A DNA stretch of 64,000 bases from Collybiopsis luxurians FD-317 M1 (GCA_000827265.1 KN834819.1:124001-188000), one strand, 5' to 3'; counted from the stretch's first letter, positions 21,121-35,015 are shown. Notes: generated from the letters alone by a model not told the origin. Numbers and translations: made by a program.

Positions 21121-24097
21121 TTAGAAAGAGATCGAGAAAATCTTGAAATCTTCCGCATTTCCCCCCAACGAGGGTACACCACTGTTGCTTATACTCAAGG
21201 ATTTGCCGCTGTCGCTTTCCTTGATATTGTAAAGGCCTGCACCCTCGTACGTGATATTGAACACGGAGCTCGAGTTCATCGATCCAAAGTGCAAGTTACC
21301 ATCAAGGAATGGGGTCGTGGCATTAGCAACATTGGTCGGGTCCGTTACAAAGGCTGCGGAAGAGATTCTGAACGTCTTTCCCGTTGCCACTTTGGGATCC
21401 GTAGCATGGATCACGAAGCGCTGGGAAGGCGTATTGAACTTGTCAGATGTAACCGGCGAAGTACCGAGGGATGATCCATTAAAGGAGAGTGCCAAATTGT
21501 TGCGACTGGATTCTATAACAAGATAGCGTCCCTCGGTGAGTGAGCCTGAAGTTTTGATAATATAAGATCAAGGAAACTCAGTGGAAAAAAGCAGCGTTGA
21601 TACCTCGTACGGTCTTGAAACCCGTCTCTGTGAAAAGAGAATCTGCCAAGGTCTGCTTGCCATACGGTACAGGTGCTTCAATATGACCTGCAAAAGCATT
21701 CTCGCAAAATACGTCCTACGCAGGATATGGTAAATGTGCACTTCGACACTGGGAAAGGCACACGTACCCCATCAAGGAGAGATGTGAGAGGGTCTGCATG
21801 AGGTGGAGGAGTGTCTGGGATCGGTGCAGCAGAATAGTCAGGCTGGGATAAGCTCATGTCAGTGGTTCTTCGTCATGTCGAAATGAGACCGAATTACATG
21901 CTCAAAGTCGAACATGTTTACTAGATTAGACATATGCTCTCTTCTCCAATCGTTAATTTGAGTGTTTTTGAAGGGGGTGCCCTAATTCAACTGTTAGCAT
22001 ACTAAACCCTTTCGAATGATAGCATACTCTGGCAGCAGCCCACTGTTCAAGGAATAAAGTCTGTGATATATGATCTGCTGGCTCTGTAAAAACGATTCCG
22101 CCTCGGGTCCAAGGTGAGATAACTGAGAAAGGAACGCGGAAGCCAGGTCCGGTAGGAGCGGGTTGTCCAGTGAAGGGGTTCTAGTGGAGTCATCGGTTAT
22201 TTGAGAGCTCAATAACCCTGGATACCACTTACAATAATCCATTCCCCGGGAGTGTTCTCCGGACTGACAAGTAATGAGCATGGTGGGACAAATTTGGAAG
22301 TGCTTTCGCATACGAAGTAAAAGGTACAACGCTGAAATCAGAATGCATTAGTGCCCGGTAGGTAGCCACAATGTTAGCTGTCGTACTGATCGCCCCATCC
22401 GCCGGTTTCGTCATAAGAAATGATGAGGATTGTCTTGTTATATTTCGGAGAACCGACGATAGCATCGACGATCTCCTTCCAAAGCCAACCACCGTCAATT
22501 GGTCGGTAGGACGGATGTTCAGACAGCTCTGCAGGGCCTGTTTATTGTTCAATTGGTGTAATCTAAATAAAAGCCCGAATGTACGCAAGTAATAAAGAAA
22601 CTTGCCGATATAAAAGGATACGGCCGGAAGGGTTCCCCTGTAACGCATGATGAGTACGGAGTTCTAACAGCAGACCTGATATAATGGGCATACTCGGCAG
22701 CCTGTTTCTTCAACAAGTCTAAACCACCTTGCCAATTGCCTCCTCCGTTCATAGCCAGGCCTAAGAGGTGTTCATAAAATTTGAGGAGACGATAGTGAAG
22801 AACGCACCTTGTTGAGCAAGTCCAGACGTTGGATTATTGTCAGCTAAATCCTGCCAAAAAGTAAAAGAGACCAAAGGATTGTCGCCAAAGCTGATGAGAG
22901 AGTGATTGGTTGAGAATCTCGATAAGACAACCAAAATAGCATACTTGTCGAAAGCTTGAAACTCTTTGAACGAAATGCCTGCATCGTCCAGGTATTCCGG
23001 GAGCTATTTAAACTTTCTATAGCTTGCTACTCTTGCACTGGTCAAATTTGCTTACAGTCTTCCAATTGTACGGGAAACTGGCCTATCGTTCAGTGGTGAC
23101 TTCAAGCAGAGGACAAGGTGCGAAGAGTACCAGCTATAGTTCTGCGGTGATTCCAATTCTGTTCCATTTTCGAGTTGCAAAGTAAGCCTGGAACATCCTG
23201 GAGTCCCGTTATTGTCCAAAACGGGTCCTTGTGTAGTGTTCACATTCCCTCCAGGGGCGCTGGATTAGAAGAACTCAACGTGAGACATTACTAACAGTTC
23301 AAACAACCCTACGCTATACTCCCAGTTTGCCATATGACGCGGTTTGGGTTCGTCGCCTCGAAGAAGGTGAGCCCTTATCGAGGCTGTGAGGCCATCGGAG
23401 ATACTCACGGCGATAACTCCTTGTTGATACATGTCACCTATCGACCAGCCTTCGGTAATAGCAAATTGTACGGGGATGTCAGATCGCCTGAAATGGCCCC
23501 ATGACTGTGGAGTATTCGCTTCAACCCAAAGATCCTGAGAAAGGTTTAAACACGGCACCAAAGACATTTTTAAGAACTTGCATTCTGTCCAGAAGCCAGC
23601 GCCGCATGGTTTTCCCCCCAACTGTTAGAGCCGCCGGCCATACATTGGGTACCGTTTATAAACTCGCCCCCCTCTGCCGCGATGTACCATGGAAGAAGAA
23701 AGTCGGTGTCGTTGGAAAGAAATGAATTTACTTGCTGAAAAAATACCGAACGACCATCGGGGTCAATCTGAACGCTAAAAATACACTCAGGATAGACTCT
23801 ATATGCAGTGGAGGGCCGACTTACTTTGGGTCTTTGAAGCCTGGTGAAGAACGATGATGACTACCATAGAATGGTTGCTCAAACAGAAAGAGGCTGACCT
23901 CGAACTCCAGCCATAGATCCCTAAATAACTTATCCAGTCCACTGACAACTCGAGATCGACTCGAGGCTTACAAAATAGTGATCAAATGCCCTATTCTCTT
24001 GCATGAACAGAACAATGTGCTCAACCTCAGCCAAACTGTCTGCAAATACAGAACTGGCCAAGGAGAGTGCCAAGAGAGTGTTCCAGGTACAGAGCAT
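21121..24097 (-). CDS. Secreted phospholipase C-type phosphoesterase A
   Basis: About 670 residues in 20 short exons; all splice phases agree and no stop was found. The phosphoesterase family (PF04185) cleaves phospholipid head groups; secretion is predicted by an N-terminal signal (MLCTWNTLLALSLASSVFA). Motifs in order: MQENRAFDHYF then GSMAGVRGFKDPN (metal and nucleophile region), PNRVIWQTGSI, CFPYNWKT, the DDAGISFKEFQ block, ILIISYDETGGWGDQ, GFRVPFSVISPWTRGG, EPADHISQTLFLEQW and INDWRREHMSNL. A C-terminal domain of about 140 residues, one exon, starts SLTEGRYLVIES. Introns 4 and 12 use GC donors. A TATA-like sequence lies at 24143-24152 and a shared E-box element at 24258. First of four head-to-tail minus-strand copies. 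Confidence 0.88.
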
Positions 24098-24257
24098 TGT
24101 TGGGTTTACTTCGAAGCTTTGAAGTGGTGTCATAATCAAGACCTTATATACACCCACAAAAACACGCATTTAAACCATCACATTCGAAGTATAGGCTCGG
24201 GAGAATTGATCGTTCGATAACCGATTATTCATTGCACATAAACTAGACGTTGAAAGC

Positions 24258-24271
24258 GGGCACATGCCACC
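24258..24271 (-). promoter_or_regulatory. E-box palindrome upstream of phosphoesterase A
   Basis: GGGCACATGCCACC on the plus strand, centred on an E-box (CACATG/CATGTG), 161 bp before the start codon. A CACGTT follows about 10 bp away, as in copies C and D. Conserved in sequence and distance among paralogues; the binding factor is unknown. Confidence 0.55.
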
Positions 24272-24697
24272 CGTACCACGTTTGCTCAAGGGTCTTTACG
24301 TTGACCTGATGGAAGGAAGTGAAGATGCCGGGCCGGAAGTAGCTGCCGAGCGCCGGGTTGACCTGCCGCTGTCTGTGTAAGCCTGCTGTTTATCGGCTAA
24401 CTGTTCCGACTTACGTACACATTACATATCATTCGGCTGACACTGACAGACGATAATACTCTTTTTCTTTCCTTTCGACCATCACCTTCGTCTCTGAATA
24501 GTTTCTCCCAATAAAGCTTAGTCTACCCAGATCGTCTGATCGTGAGTGCTGGGTCTCATAGCATGTTTTATTAGTCTGGCTTGTTTGTTTCAACGTTCAA
24601 GCATTGGCATTTTATCTCATGCCACTCCATCCTTTTTTTCAGATGATTTTACATAGTACATGCTTAAAAAAAGCTCTCCTACTCCTTGTTTCTCCAA

Positions 24698-27600
24698 CTA
24701 GAATGAAACCGAAAAGATATTGAAATCTTCCGCAGTTCCACCCAACGAGGGGACACCCTTGTTACTCAAACTCAAGGGCTTGCCGCTCGCGCTTTCCTTA
24801 ATGTTGTAAACTCCCCCACCTTCATATGTTATATCAAACACAGCGCTTGAGTTTATCGACCCGAAACGCAAGTTATTGTCAAGGAACGGGGTCGTTGCGT
24901 TAGCAGGATTGGTCGCATCTGCGACAAAGGCGGCGGAAGAAATCCTGAATGTATTCTCCGTTGCCATTGTGGGATCCGTCGCGTGAATGACGAACCGCTG
25001 GGATGGAGTATTGAATTTCTCAGATGTAGCTGGCGAGGTACTGAGAGACGATCCGCTAAAGGAAAGGGCTAAATTGTTGTGGCTTGACTCTATGACAAGA
25101 TAGCGTCCCTCCGTGATGGAGCCTTGCATTTGAAGATATGAGATTAAGTCAAATTGGTAAGACACAGAGAGCTTCGTACCTCGCACGGTCTTGAAGCCTG
25201 TCTCTGTGAACAGAGAGTCTTGCGGAGTCTGTTTGCCGTACGGAATAGGAGCCTCGACAAATCCTGCAAAGGCTTGTTCACAAAAAACGTCCTGTGTACG
25301 AAAAGGTTGGCTTGCGCTTCGACTCTATAAGTGCCTTACGTACCCCATCAAGAAGCGACGTGAGAGGGTCTGTATGAGGTGGGGGAACTTCTGGGATTGA
25401 TACGGTAGAATAGTCGGGCTAGGATCAGGTCATGTCAGTGGCTCTTCGCTATCCTTGAATTGAACTGATTTACATGCTCAAAATCGAACATGTTCAACAA
25501 GTTGGACATGTGCTCTCTTCTCCAGTCGTTGATCTGTGTATTCTTGAAAGGAGTGCCCTAGCGCACTAGCTCAGACTGGGCAGACATTTCAAGACTGTAC
25601 GGAATGATAACCTACCCTGGCGGCCGCCCATTCCTCAAGGAATAAGGTTTGTGATGTATGGTCTGCCGGCTCTGTGAAGACGATGCCGCCTCTACTCCAT
25701 GGTGAAATAACTGCGAAAGGAACACGGAAGCCAGGTCCGGTAGGAGCAAGCTGCCCTGTGAAGGGATTCTAGTAAGGCGTTAAACAGCTATCACCAATAT
25801 GATGCAGGAAATCATTTACAGTAATCCATTCACCAGGAGTGCCCTCTGGTCTAGAGAGTCATTACCAAGTCAGTGTGGACGCATGAAATCTGGGAATGGA
25901 TAAGCATACGATGTAAAAGGTACCACACTACATTGGAAATCGGGTCAGTACTCAGTTGCCAAACGATGTATAAGACCTCATACTGATCACCCCAACCGCC
26001 GGTCTCGTCGTAAGAGATTATAAGGATGGTTTTGTTGTACTTTGGAGAGTTGACAACAGCCTCTACCATCTCCCTCCACAGCCAGCCACCATCAACTGGA
26101 CGGTAGGAAGGATGTTCAGATAGTTCCGCGGGGCCTGTGCAAAGTGGATACAGTGGGTAAATGCCCAAGAGACCTAAGTAATTAAAACATTTACCGATGT
26201 AGAAGGAGACTGCTGGAAGGGTTCCCCTGTGACAGATGGTAATTTATGCTGGGCCAAAATAAAAAACATGAAAAGCATACTCCGCTGCCTGCTTCTTCAG
26301 TAGATCCAAACCACCTTGCCAATTTCCTCCTCCGTTCATTGCCAGGCCTGGAATAGGTCTCTACAAGGTGTCTGCAAGTGATGGAAGGAAGCGTACCCTT
26401 TTGGGCAAGTTCACCGGTTGGGTCATTATCTGCTATATCTTGCCAAAACTTGAACAAGGGAAGGGGATTGTCACCGAAACTGCCAAGAAAGTTATCAGTG
26501 GAAAGCTTCGAAACGGACAATAGGAGACTGTACTTGTCAAAGGCCTGGAATTCCTTCCACGAAATGCCTGCATCCTCCAGGTATTCCGGGAGCTGTTTCG
26601 CCTCGCTGTAGATTCATACTCTTGCATCGATAAGGTTTACTTACTGTCTTCCAATCAAACGGGAAACTAGTCTGTCGTTCAGTGATAATATTGGAGGAAG
26701 AGGAAGATATCGCAAGTACCAGGTATAGTTCTGGGCTGATTCGAGCACTGTCCCATTCTCAAGCCTTAATGTGAGCCTGGAGCATCCTGGAGTAGCGTTG
26801 TTATCCAACACAGGACCCTGAGTGGAATTCACATTTCCTCCAGGAATGCTATGTTGGAAATGTAAGCATAAGGTATCAACATCAAAACTTTAAACCTTAC
26901 GCTATGCTTCCAGTTTGCCATATGACACGGTTGGGGTCCGTATCCTTGGGAAAGATGAGTACTAACTTGAGTGCTAATTCAATCTATGATACCAACGAAT
27001 ACTCACAGAGATAACTCCTTGTTGATACATGTCACCTATTGTCCAACCTTCCGAAACGGCAAATTGGACAGGAAGGTCAGATCTCCTGAAATGACCCCAT
27101 GACTGTGGTCTATTAGCTTCTGCCCAAAGATCCTGAGCGTTGGGTTAATAGTGGTCCTCTAATCAAAGAAGGTAGAACTTGCATTCTGCCCTGAAGCAAG
27201 TGCCGCGTGGTTTTCTCCCCAGGCATTTGAGCCGGCCGCCATACATTGAGTACCGTTGATGAACTCTCCGCCTTCTGCCGCGAGGTACCATGGGAGCAGA
27301 AAGTCGGTGACATTGGAGAGAAACGGGTTGACTTTTTGGAAGTACACCGAGCGGCCGTCAGAGTTGACTTGAACGCTGAGAATAAACTTAGAAGGGCACT
27401 CTCAGCGTTGAGGCTGGACACTGTAATACTTACTTGGGGTCCTTAAAACCTGAGGAACAGTATATGCGTTAGATTCTTGCGAAAGGAAAAGTCTAGAGAG
27501 CAAAATCAACATACCTCGAACTCCGGCCATGCTTCCCTAGAAAATCTGTCAACTGGGACCTTGTACAGAAGTCTGGCCGCTTACAAAATAGTGGTCGAAT

Positions 27601-27716
27601 GCTCTGTTCTCTTGCATGAACAGAATAATATGTTCAACTTCGGCCAGACTGTCTGCCAACGCAGGTCTGGCCAAGAAAACGGCTAGAAGGACACTCGGGA
27701 GACCGGAAAGCATCAT
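24698..27716 (-). CDS. Secreted phospholipase C-type phosphoesterase B
   Basis: Same 20-exon layout and length as copy A, no break found. The signal peptide is MMLSGLPSVLLAVFLARPALA; either of two adjacent ATGs could be used. Key blocks are intact: MQENRAFDHYF, GSMAGVRGFKDPN, DPNRVIWQTGSIA, NYTCFPFDWKT, DETGGWGDQ, the SPWTRGG block, the EPADH block and NDWRREHMSNL. Asn-X-Ser/Thr sites are frequent, as expected for a secreted glycoprotein. The intron after GENHAALASGQN uses a GC donor (27181-27182). A TATA-like TATAAAAG lies near 27780 and the shared E-box element at 27873. Neighbouring copies A and C are in the same orientation, consistent with tandem duplication. Confidence 0.88.
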
Positions 27717-27872
27717 TCGAATCGTTCGGATTGCAGCAGCTGTCCGACTAGGTTCATTATCTCGGATCCTTCTTAAAGCTTTTATACATCCAAGGAATCG
27801 CGCTTTGGCTCATCACGTTCGTCAAAGTTGAGTGAGAATTAATCATTCCAGTCAGCTCGCCCTTAGAATGCT

Positions 27873-27886
27873 GGAGCACATGCTAC
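27873..27886 (-). promoter_or_regulatory. E-box palindrome upstream of phosphoesterase B
   Basis: GGAGCACATGCTAC on the plus strand, 157 bp before the start codon. Followed by CCCGTACCACGCTTGCG, nearly the same as the flank in copy A. Confidence 0.55.
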
Positions 27887-28158
27887 CCGTACCACGCTTG
27901 CGAAACGATTCAAAACGCGGGGAACCGATGGCTTCTTACGTTTTGACCTGATGTGAGAGACAGAAGGAAGTAAAGATTGCCGGAATCTTAGTCAAAGCAG
28001 GTGAAGTTACCATAAGTGGCGCGCGCCTGATTTCAATACTAGCTGAATCGGGCTCATGGGTTTTTTTCAACCCCTCGGCATTTCAACATTCATTTGGGAT
28101 ACAACAATACATACTGAGTACACGTCTGATGAAAAATGCTGTCTTACTTTTAATTTCC

Positions 28159-31100
28159 CTAAAAGGAAACCGAAAAGATCTTGAAGTCCTCTGCATTTCC
28201 ACCCAGCGAGGGCGTCCCGTTATTACCCAAGCTCAGAGCTTTGCCACTTGTGCTTTCCTTGATGTTGTAGATTCCTGCACCCTCATATGTGATACTGAAC
28301 ACGGCGCTGGAGTTTATAGATCCGAAGCGCAAGTTGGTATCAAGGAATGGGGTAGTGGCATTAGCGACATTAGTTGCATCCGTTACAAAGGCCGCGGAGG
28401 AGATCCTGAAAGTCTTTCCCGTTGCCATTGTGGGATCAGTAGCATGAATCACGAAGCGCTGGGAGGGTGTATTGAACTTGTCAGACGTAACTGGAGAGGT
28501 GCTGAGGGAGGATCCACTGGAAGAAAGAGCTAGATTTTTTCGGTTTGATTCAATAACAAGATAACGCCCTTCAGTGAGGGATCCTGTATTTCGAGACGTA
28601 AGGTCGAGCTCAATCGTCAAGAGATAGCTGGGTTCGTACCCCGAACGATCTTGAAACCCGTTTCTGTGAACAAAGAGTCTACCGTAGTCTGCTTGCCATA
28701 GGGAACAGGAGCCTCGACAAAACCTGCAAAAGCATGTTCGCAGAAGACATCCTACATGGGCATGGTTAGCTTTGTTTTTATTTTCAGAAGAAAAAAAACA
28801 CACGCACTCCATCAAGAAGAGATGTGAGAGGGTCTGTATGAGGCGGAGGTGTATCCGGGATTTTCACTGAGGAGTAGTCAGGCTAAAGAGAGAAGCATAT
28901 CAGTGTATGCTTATTCGGCATCCTAAAAATCGGACTGATTAACATTTTCAAAATCGAACAGATTCAACAAGTTCGACATATGTTCTCTTCGCCAATCGTT
29001 AATCTCAGGGTTCCTGAAAGGAGTTCCCTGATATGATAGATTAGTGGGCGAGTGCTTTCCGAAAGAGTTAAGATTATGGCATACCCTAGCGGCGGCCCAT
29101 TCCTCAAGGAACAAAGTTTGTGATATATGGTCTGCCGGTTCTGTGAAGACAATGCCGCCTCGGGTCCATGGTGAAACAACTGCGAAGGGAAGACGGAATC
29201 CAGGCCCAGTTGGTGCGGGCTGTCCGGTAAAAGGATTCTAGTGGATAGAGGGTCTAAGTATCTGATGAGACACAAGCTTCGCATTCAACTTACGGTAATC
29301 CATTCACCGGGAGTGTTGGTGGGTCTGGCGACTCATCAGCAAGTTAAGATGAATGGGGCAGATAACAAGGCTTACGACGTGAAGGGTATGACACTGGATT
29401 CAGAGATTATGAGTACTCAATTGCTTGGACGAAAATTGACGTACTGGTCACCCCATCCACCGGTTTCGTCATAAGAGATGATTAGGATAGTCTTGCTATA
29501 CTTAGGAGAAGTCACAATTGCGTCAACAACTTCCTTCCACAGCCAGCCACCGTCAACGGGACGATAGGATGGATGTTCTGACAACTCTGCAGGGCCTGTG
29601 TAGTGGGGAAACACCAGATGAAATGCCGAAAGTGTGTCGAAAATGTAGCATCTTACCGATGTAAAATGAGACAGCTGGAAGGGTTCCTCTGCGATGCGAG
29701 GTAAATTGTAACAGAAATGACACAACAAGATCCAGAAAACATACTCAGCCGCCTGTTTCTTCAATAAATCCAAACCACCTTGCCAGTTTCCCCCTCCGTT
29801 CATAGCTAGACCTGGAATGTGGATCAGTAAAAACCTGAGAGGCCGATGTCAAGAAACACACCTCTTTGGGCAACTTCGGAAGTAGCATTATTGTCCGCGA
29901 TGTCTTGCTAAAACTCAAAATAAGGAAGGATGTTGTCACCAAAACTAACGAGAGAGGGATTGGGAATCAGTCAGGGAACAAAGCAAGATCAGACACTAAA
30001 CCATACTTGTCAAAAGCCTGGAATTCTTTCCACGAAATACCTGCATCTTCAAGGTATTGCGGGAGCTATCCGATCCAAATTTCAGATCCAGATTCTATTT
30101 TCGTATCGTTCAAATCTACTTACGGTCATCCAATCGTATGGGTAGCTGTATTTTTGTTAAGTAATGACCGCCAGGGAAGAAGTAGGTAATAAAAATACCA
30201 GCTATAGTTCTGGGGTGATTCAAGTTCCGTACCATTCTCGAGTCTCAAGGTGAGTCGGGAGCATCCTGGAGAATCATTATTGTCTAAAACAGGACCCTGG
30301 GTGGTTTTCACATTCCCTCCAGGAACACTTCATTAGACAGTTTTAGCATGAGATACCAATAAGATACCACTTTACAAACTCAAAATCTTACCCTATACTC
30401 CCACTTTGCCATAGGATACGGTTGGGTTCCGTTGACTTGACAGAATTGAGCTCTCATTAATGTCTGTGAAAGCATCAAATACCTACAGCGATAACGCCTT
30501 CCTGATACATATCACCAATTGTCCAACCTTCGGCAATTGCGAAGTGAACAGGAAGATCAGATCGCCTGAAGTGACCCCATGACTGGGGCGTATTCGCTTC
30601 CACCCAGAGATCCTGAGGAAAGGGTTACTTATCGGTGGTGCCGAAAAATCTGAATGAAAACAAAAGAACTTGCATTTTGTCCAGAAGCAAGGGCTGCATG
30701 GTTCGCTCCCCAGGCATTCGAGCCGGCAGCCATGCACTGTGTTCCATTGATGAATTCTCCGCCTTCTGCGGAGATGTACCACGGGAGAAGAAAGTCCGTA
30801 GCGTTTGAAAGCAATGAGTTGACTTGCTGGAAGAATACCGAATGACCGTCAGAGTTGACTTGAACGCTGAACATACAGTCAGGAAAAGCTCGTGTGAGGA
30901 AACTGAAGTCCTTACTTGGGGTCTTTGAAGCCTAGAGTATAGCCTTGATCAGAGCTGTTCAAAAAAGAAGACAAAAATCAACCACAAACCTCGGACTCCG
31001 GCCATGGATCCCTGAAATCATAAAGTTCCCATACTGCTGACAAGTTGCAGACAAAATCGGAGACTTACAAAATAGTGATCGAAGGCCCTGTTCTCCTGCA

Positions 31101-31195
31101 TGAACAGAACAATATGTTCAACCTCGGCCAAGCTGTCTGCGAAAGCAGATCTGGCCAAAAAAAACGGCCAGAAGGGTGCTTGAAAGATGAAGCAT
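28159..31195 (-). pseudogene. Broken phosphoesterase gene C
   Basis: Recognisable along its whole length as the third tandem phosphoesterase, with nearly all splice sites kept. Two lesions break it. In the signal-peptide exon a run of eight T (plus-strand A run at about 31157-31164) carries one base more than the aligned stretch of copy D, shifting the frame. In the exon starting FGDN (about 29887-29940) the Trp codon of the other copies is TAG. Downstream, catalytic blocks such as SYDETGGWGDQ and the intact C-terminal domain remain, so loss looks recent. A TATA-like sequence (31253-31262) and E-box element (31343) persist. The single-base difference in a homopolymer could be an assembly error, but the TAG is independent of it. 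Confidence 0.8.
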
Positions 31196-31342
31196 CGTTG
31201 GAATTGAAGAAAATGCCCAACCGGCTTCAGTATCTATCGGAATGAGCCCAACTTTATATACACCCCGCAATCCACGTTTACACCGAGTGCGCCATATAGA
31301 CGACAGTTAGATCAGTACCTGCATGCACCCGTTCATTGCGCC

Positions 31343-31356
31343 AGAGCATATGCTCC
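31343..31356 (-). promoter_or_regulatory. E-box palindrome upstream of phosphoesterase C
   Basis: AGAGCATATGCTCC, 148 bp before the ATG, followed by CCATTGCACGTTGGCG. Almost identical to the element of copy D, including the distance to the start codon. Confidence 0.55.
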
Positions 31357-31867
31357 CCATTGCACGTTGGCGTATCAATGAAAAGCGAGGGAACAAAAGC
31401 CTGCTTCTGCGGACCTGACAGTGAGAACCCAGGGACGATGCCGGAAATGCCGCGATGGAAGAATTCGAACGGCAGACGGGCGCTTACTCTCCCTAGTCTA
31501 ACGAGACATAGGGCATCTACTTTGGCGGACAAGATATGTTTAACAGAAAGAAAGGGGCCGGCTGCTACATTTTCTTCTAGATCAAGTAATAAGTATACAC
31601 TTTACAAACTAATTGTAAAATACTTACCATACGCCACTGCCAACGTGAATGCCGAGCATGGTCCAATTCAAGTAATTAAGGTCAACTCGGAGGAGAATGG
31701 AGACTCAAGGGCTGCTGGTGGCTGTCTCATTAGCGCTTTGTTTTGTTTCGTTTGCTTGTTCGTTTTTTCTTTATTGGCCCTCAGTTTGACCCTTTCGCAA
31801 CTTCTCCATACATTCTACATAGTACACGGTTCATATAGAAGCTTTGTTACTTTTCATTTTCTTCTAA

Positions 31868-34800
31868 TTAAAAAGAAACCGAAAAGATCTTGAAATCCTC
31901 CGCATTTCCACCCAGTGAGGGAGCCCCGTTATTTCCTAAACTCAGAGCTTTGCCACTCGCGCTGTCCTTGATGTTATAAACCCCTGCACCTTCGTACGTG
32001 ATGTTAAACACGGCGCTTGAGTTTATCGACCCGAAATGCAAGTTGCTGTCGAGGAATGGAGTCGTAGCATTAGCGATATTTGTTGGGTCTGTTATAAGGG
32101 CCGCGGAAGAGATTCTGAATGTCTTCCCCGTTGCGACTGTGGGGTCCGTAGCGTGGATCACAAACCGCTGGGAGGGTGTATTGAACTTGTTAGGTGTAAC
32201 CGATGAAGTGCTAAGGGACGATCCGCTAAGGGAAAGGGCCAAATTTTTGCGGCTTGATTCTATCACGAGATAGCGTCCTTCGGTGAGGGAGCCTGATGTT
32301 TTGAGGCATGAGATTGATCTGATTTAGCAAGAGCTGGGGGGGCTCATACCTCGCACGGTCTTGAAACCCGTCTCTGTAAATAGAGAGTCTGCTAGAGTCT
32401 GCTTGCCGTAGGGAACAGGAGCCTCAATAGATCCTGCAAAGGCATGTTCACAGAAGACATCCTACGTGTGCGAAGTAAGCTTTGTTTTTGCTTCCAGAAT
32501 AAAAAAACAGACACACCCCGTCAAGAAGAGATGTGAGAGGGTCTGTATGGGGTGGAGGTGTATCAGGGATTTTCACTGAGGAGTAGTCAGGCTAAAGAGA
32601 AAAGCATATCAGTACATCATTCGGCATCTTAAAAATCGGACTGATTGACATTTTCAAAGTCGAACAGATTCAGCAAGTTCGACATATGTTCTCTTCGCCA
32701 ATCGTTGATCTGAGGGTTCTTGAAAGGAGTGCCCTGATATCATAGATTAGTGATTAGTGGGCGAATGCTTTCCGAGAGAGTTAAGATTATGGTATACCCT
32801 AGCGGCGGCCCATTCCTCAAGGAACAAAGTTTGTGATATATGGTCTGCCGGTTCTGTGAAGACAATGCCGCCTCGGGTCCATGGTGAAACAACTGCGAAG
32901 GGAAGACGGAATCCAGGTCCACTAGGAGCAGGCTGTCCTGTGAAGGGATTCTAAAGGACATGTCAATAATCTACTGACAACAGGACAGGGAACTCATTAC
33001 AATGAGCCATTCGCCGGGAGTGTTTTCTGGTCTAGAAAGTTGATCAGCGTGACCGTAAATGCTGGGCAAACAATTGCGCATTACGAAGTGAACGGTACAA
33101 CGCTGAAGCAGAAAGCGTTAGTGCTCAGTAGATAGGCAATCCGTGTGTTGACATACTGGTCACCCCATCCGCCGGTCTCGTCATAAGAGATTATGAGAAT
33201 GGTCTTGTCGTACTTGGGAGAGTTTACAATAGCCTCTACGACTTCCTTCCAAAGCCATCCACCGTCGACCGGACGGTAAGATGGATGCTCAGATAACTCG
33301 GCAGGACCTACAACTTTAAGTAAGGCGTTGAAAATATGTCAGTAATCGGAAATTTTACCAATATAGAATGATACGGCCGGGAGGGTCCCTCTGTGTGGAA
33401 TAATAAGCTATGCCGGATACGACACAGAATGATATAATAAACACACGAAGCGGCTTGCTGCTTCAGCAGATCCAAACCTCCTTGCCAGTTTCCGCCTCCG
33501 TTCATAGCCAGGCCTGAAATGTGCGTCGGTAAAATTTGAGAAAGCAATGTTAGGAAACAAACCTCTTTGGGCAAGTTCGGAGGTTGCATTATTATCCGCT
33601 AAATCTTGCCAAAATGCAAAGTAGGGTAGAGGATTGTCGCCAAAGCTGGTGCGAGTGAAATGAAAAGTGAGGGAACAAAGCAATATAGTTGCCAAAAAGG
33701 CATACTTATCGAAAGCCTGGAATTCTTTCCATGAAATACCTGCGTCTTCTAGGTATTCTGGGAGCTATTCAACATTATATGATATCTGGAAGAGCTACTA
33801 TTCACATTCACTTACAGTCTTCCAATCGAATGGGTAACTGAAATTTTCGTTAGTCAAGAAAATCGGGAGAAATTATTGCAAAGTACCAGCTGTAGTTTTG
33901 AGGTGATTCGAGCTCTGTACCATTTTCGAGTTTCAATGTAAGCCTGGAGCATCCCGGAGTCCGATTGTTGTCCAAAACAGGACCCTTGGTGGTGTTCACA
34001 TTCCCTCCAGGAACACTAGTTTGTTTAATCCTAGCGATCGTTCCTTGAACTTTAAAACTTACGCTATGGTCCCAGTTTGCCATATGATACGATTGGGGTC
34101 CGTTGACTCGAAAAAGAGAGATAAGTTGTGAATATATGCATGTAGTAAGACCGCCGATACTTACAGCAATAACACCTTCTTGATACATGTCACCAACTGT
34201 CCAACCTTCGGCAACTGCGAAGTGGACGGGAAGATCAGATCGCCTGAAATGACCCCATGACTGAGGCGTATTCGCTTCAACCCAGAGATTCTAACCAAAA
34301 GGTTGTTCGTGCCGAAGTGACCAATTGAACTACTGGGAGAGCTCACATTTTGTCCAGAAGCAAGAGCTGCATGGTTCGCTCCCCAAGCATTCGTGCCGGC
34401 AGCCATGCATTGTGTACCGTTGATAAATTCTCCGCCTTCTGCTGCAATGTACCATGGCAGAAGAAAGTCTGTGTTGTTTGAGAGTAGCGAGTTGACTTGC
34501 TGGAAGAATACTGAACGGCCATCGGAGTTGACTTGGACGCTGAAAATACACTCAGGAGGAGCTCCACTGCGACGAGAGGAAAGTACCTACTTTGGATCTT
34601 TGAAGCCTGAGGGAAAGCTGTTGTAAGAATCGTCGCGAGAAAAAAAAGATAAAAATAATCAACCTCGAATCCCGGCCATTGTTCCCTGAAATAGTTATCA
34701 AGTCTGCTTCCTGTGCAGTTTGCATGAGAACTGATAACTTACAAAGTAGTGATCGAATGCTCTATTCTCCTGCATGAACAGAACGACGTGTTCCACCTCG

Positions 34801-34868
34801 GCCAAGCTGTCTGCAAAGACAGACCTGGCCAAGGAGATAGCCAGAAGGGCGCTTGAGAGATAAAGCAT
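31868..34868 (-). CDS. Secreted phospholipase C-type phosphoesterase D
   Basis: Fourth minus-strand copy, intact through 20 exons. Signal peptide MLYLSSALLAISLARSVFA, then the conserved MQENRAFDHYF, GTMAGIRGFKDPN, DPNRIIWQTGTIA, SYDETGGWGDQ, GFRLPFAVVSPWTRGG and NDWRREHMSNLL blocks, and the SLTEGRYLVIES C-terminal domain. It is the only copy whose fourth intron has an ordinary GT donor (34345-34346) where the other five have GC. It is closest to copy C in sequence and promoter, so C and D are probably the youngest pair. Divergent from the multicopper oxidase gene at 35210, leaving about 340 bp of shared upstream DNA. Confidence 0.88.
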
Positions 34869-35015
34869 CTCTGGACCTGAAGAAAATGTCCAACTGGGTT
34901 CAGGATTTTAAACGAGTTGTACAACTTTAAGTTCACCGGCGATTCGCGGTTTACACCGTGTTCGACGTGCGCGGAAGGTTAGGTAAATGCCAGCATGTAC
35001 GCCCTTCTATGCGCG

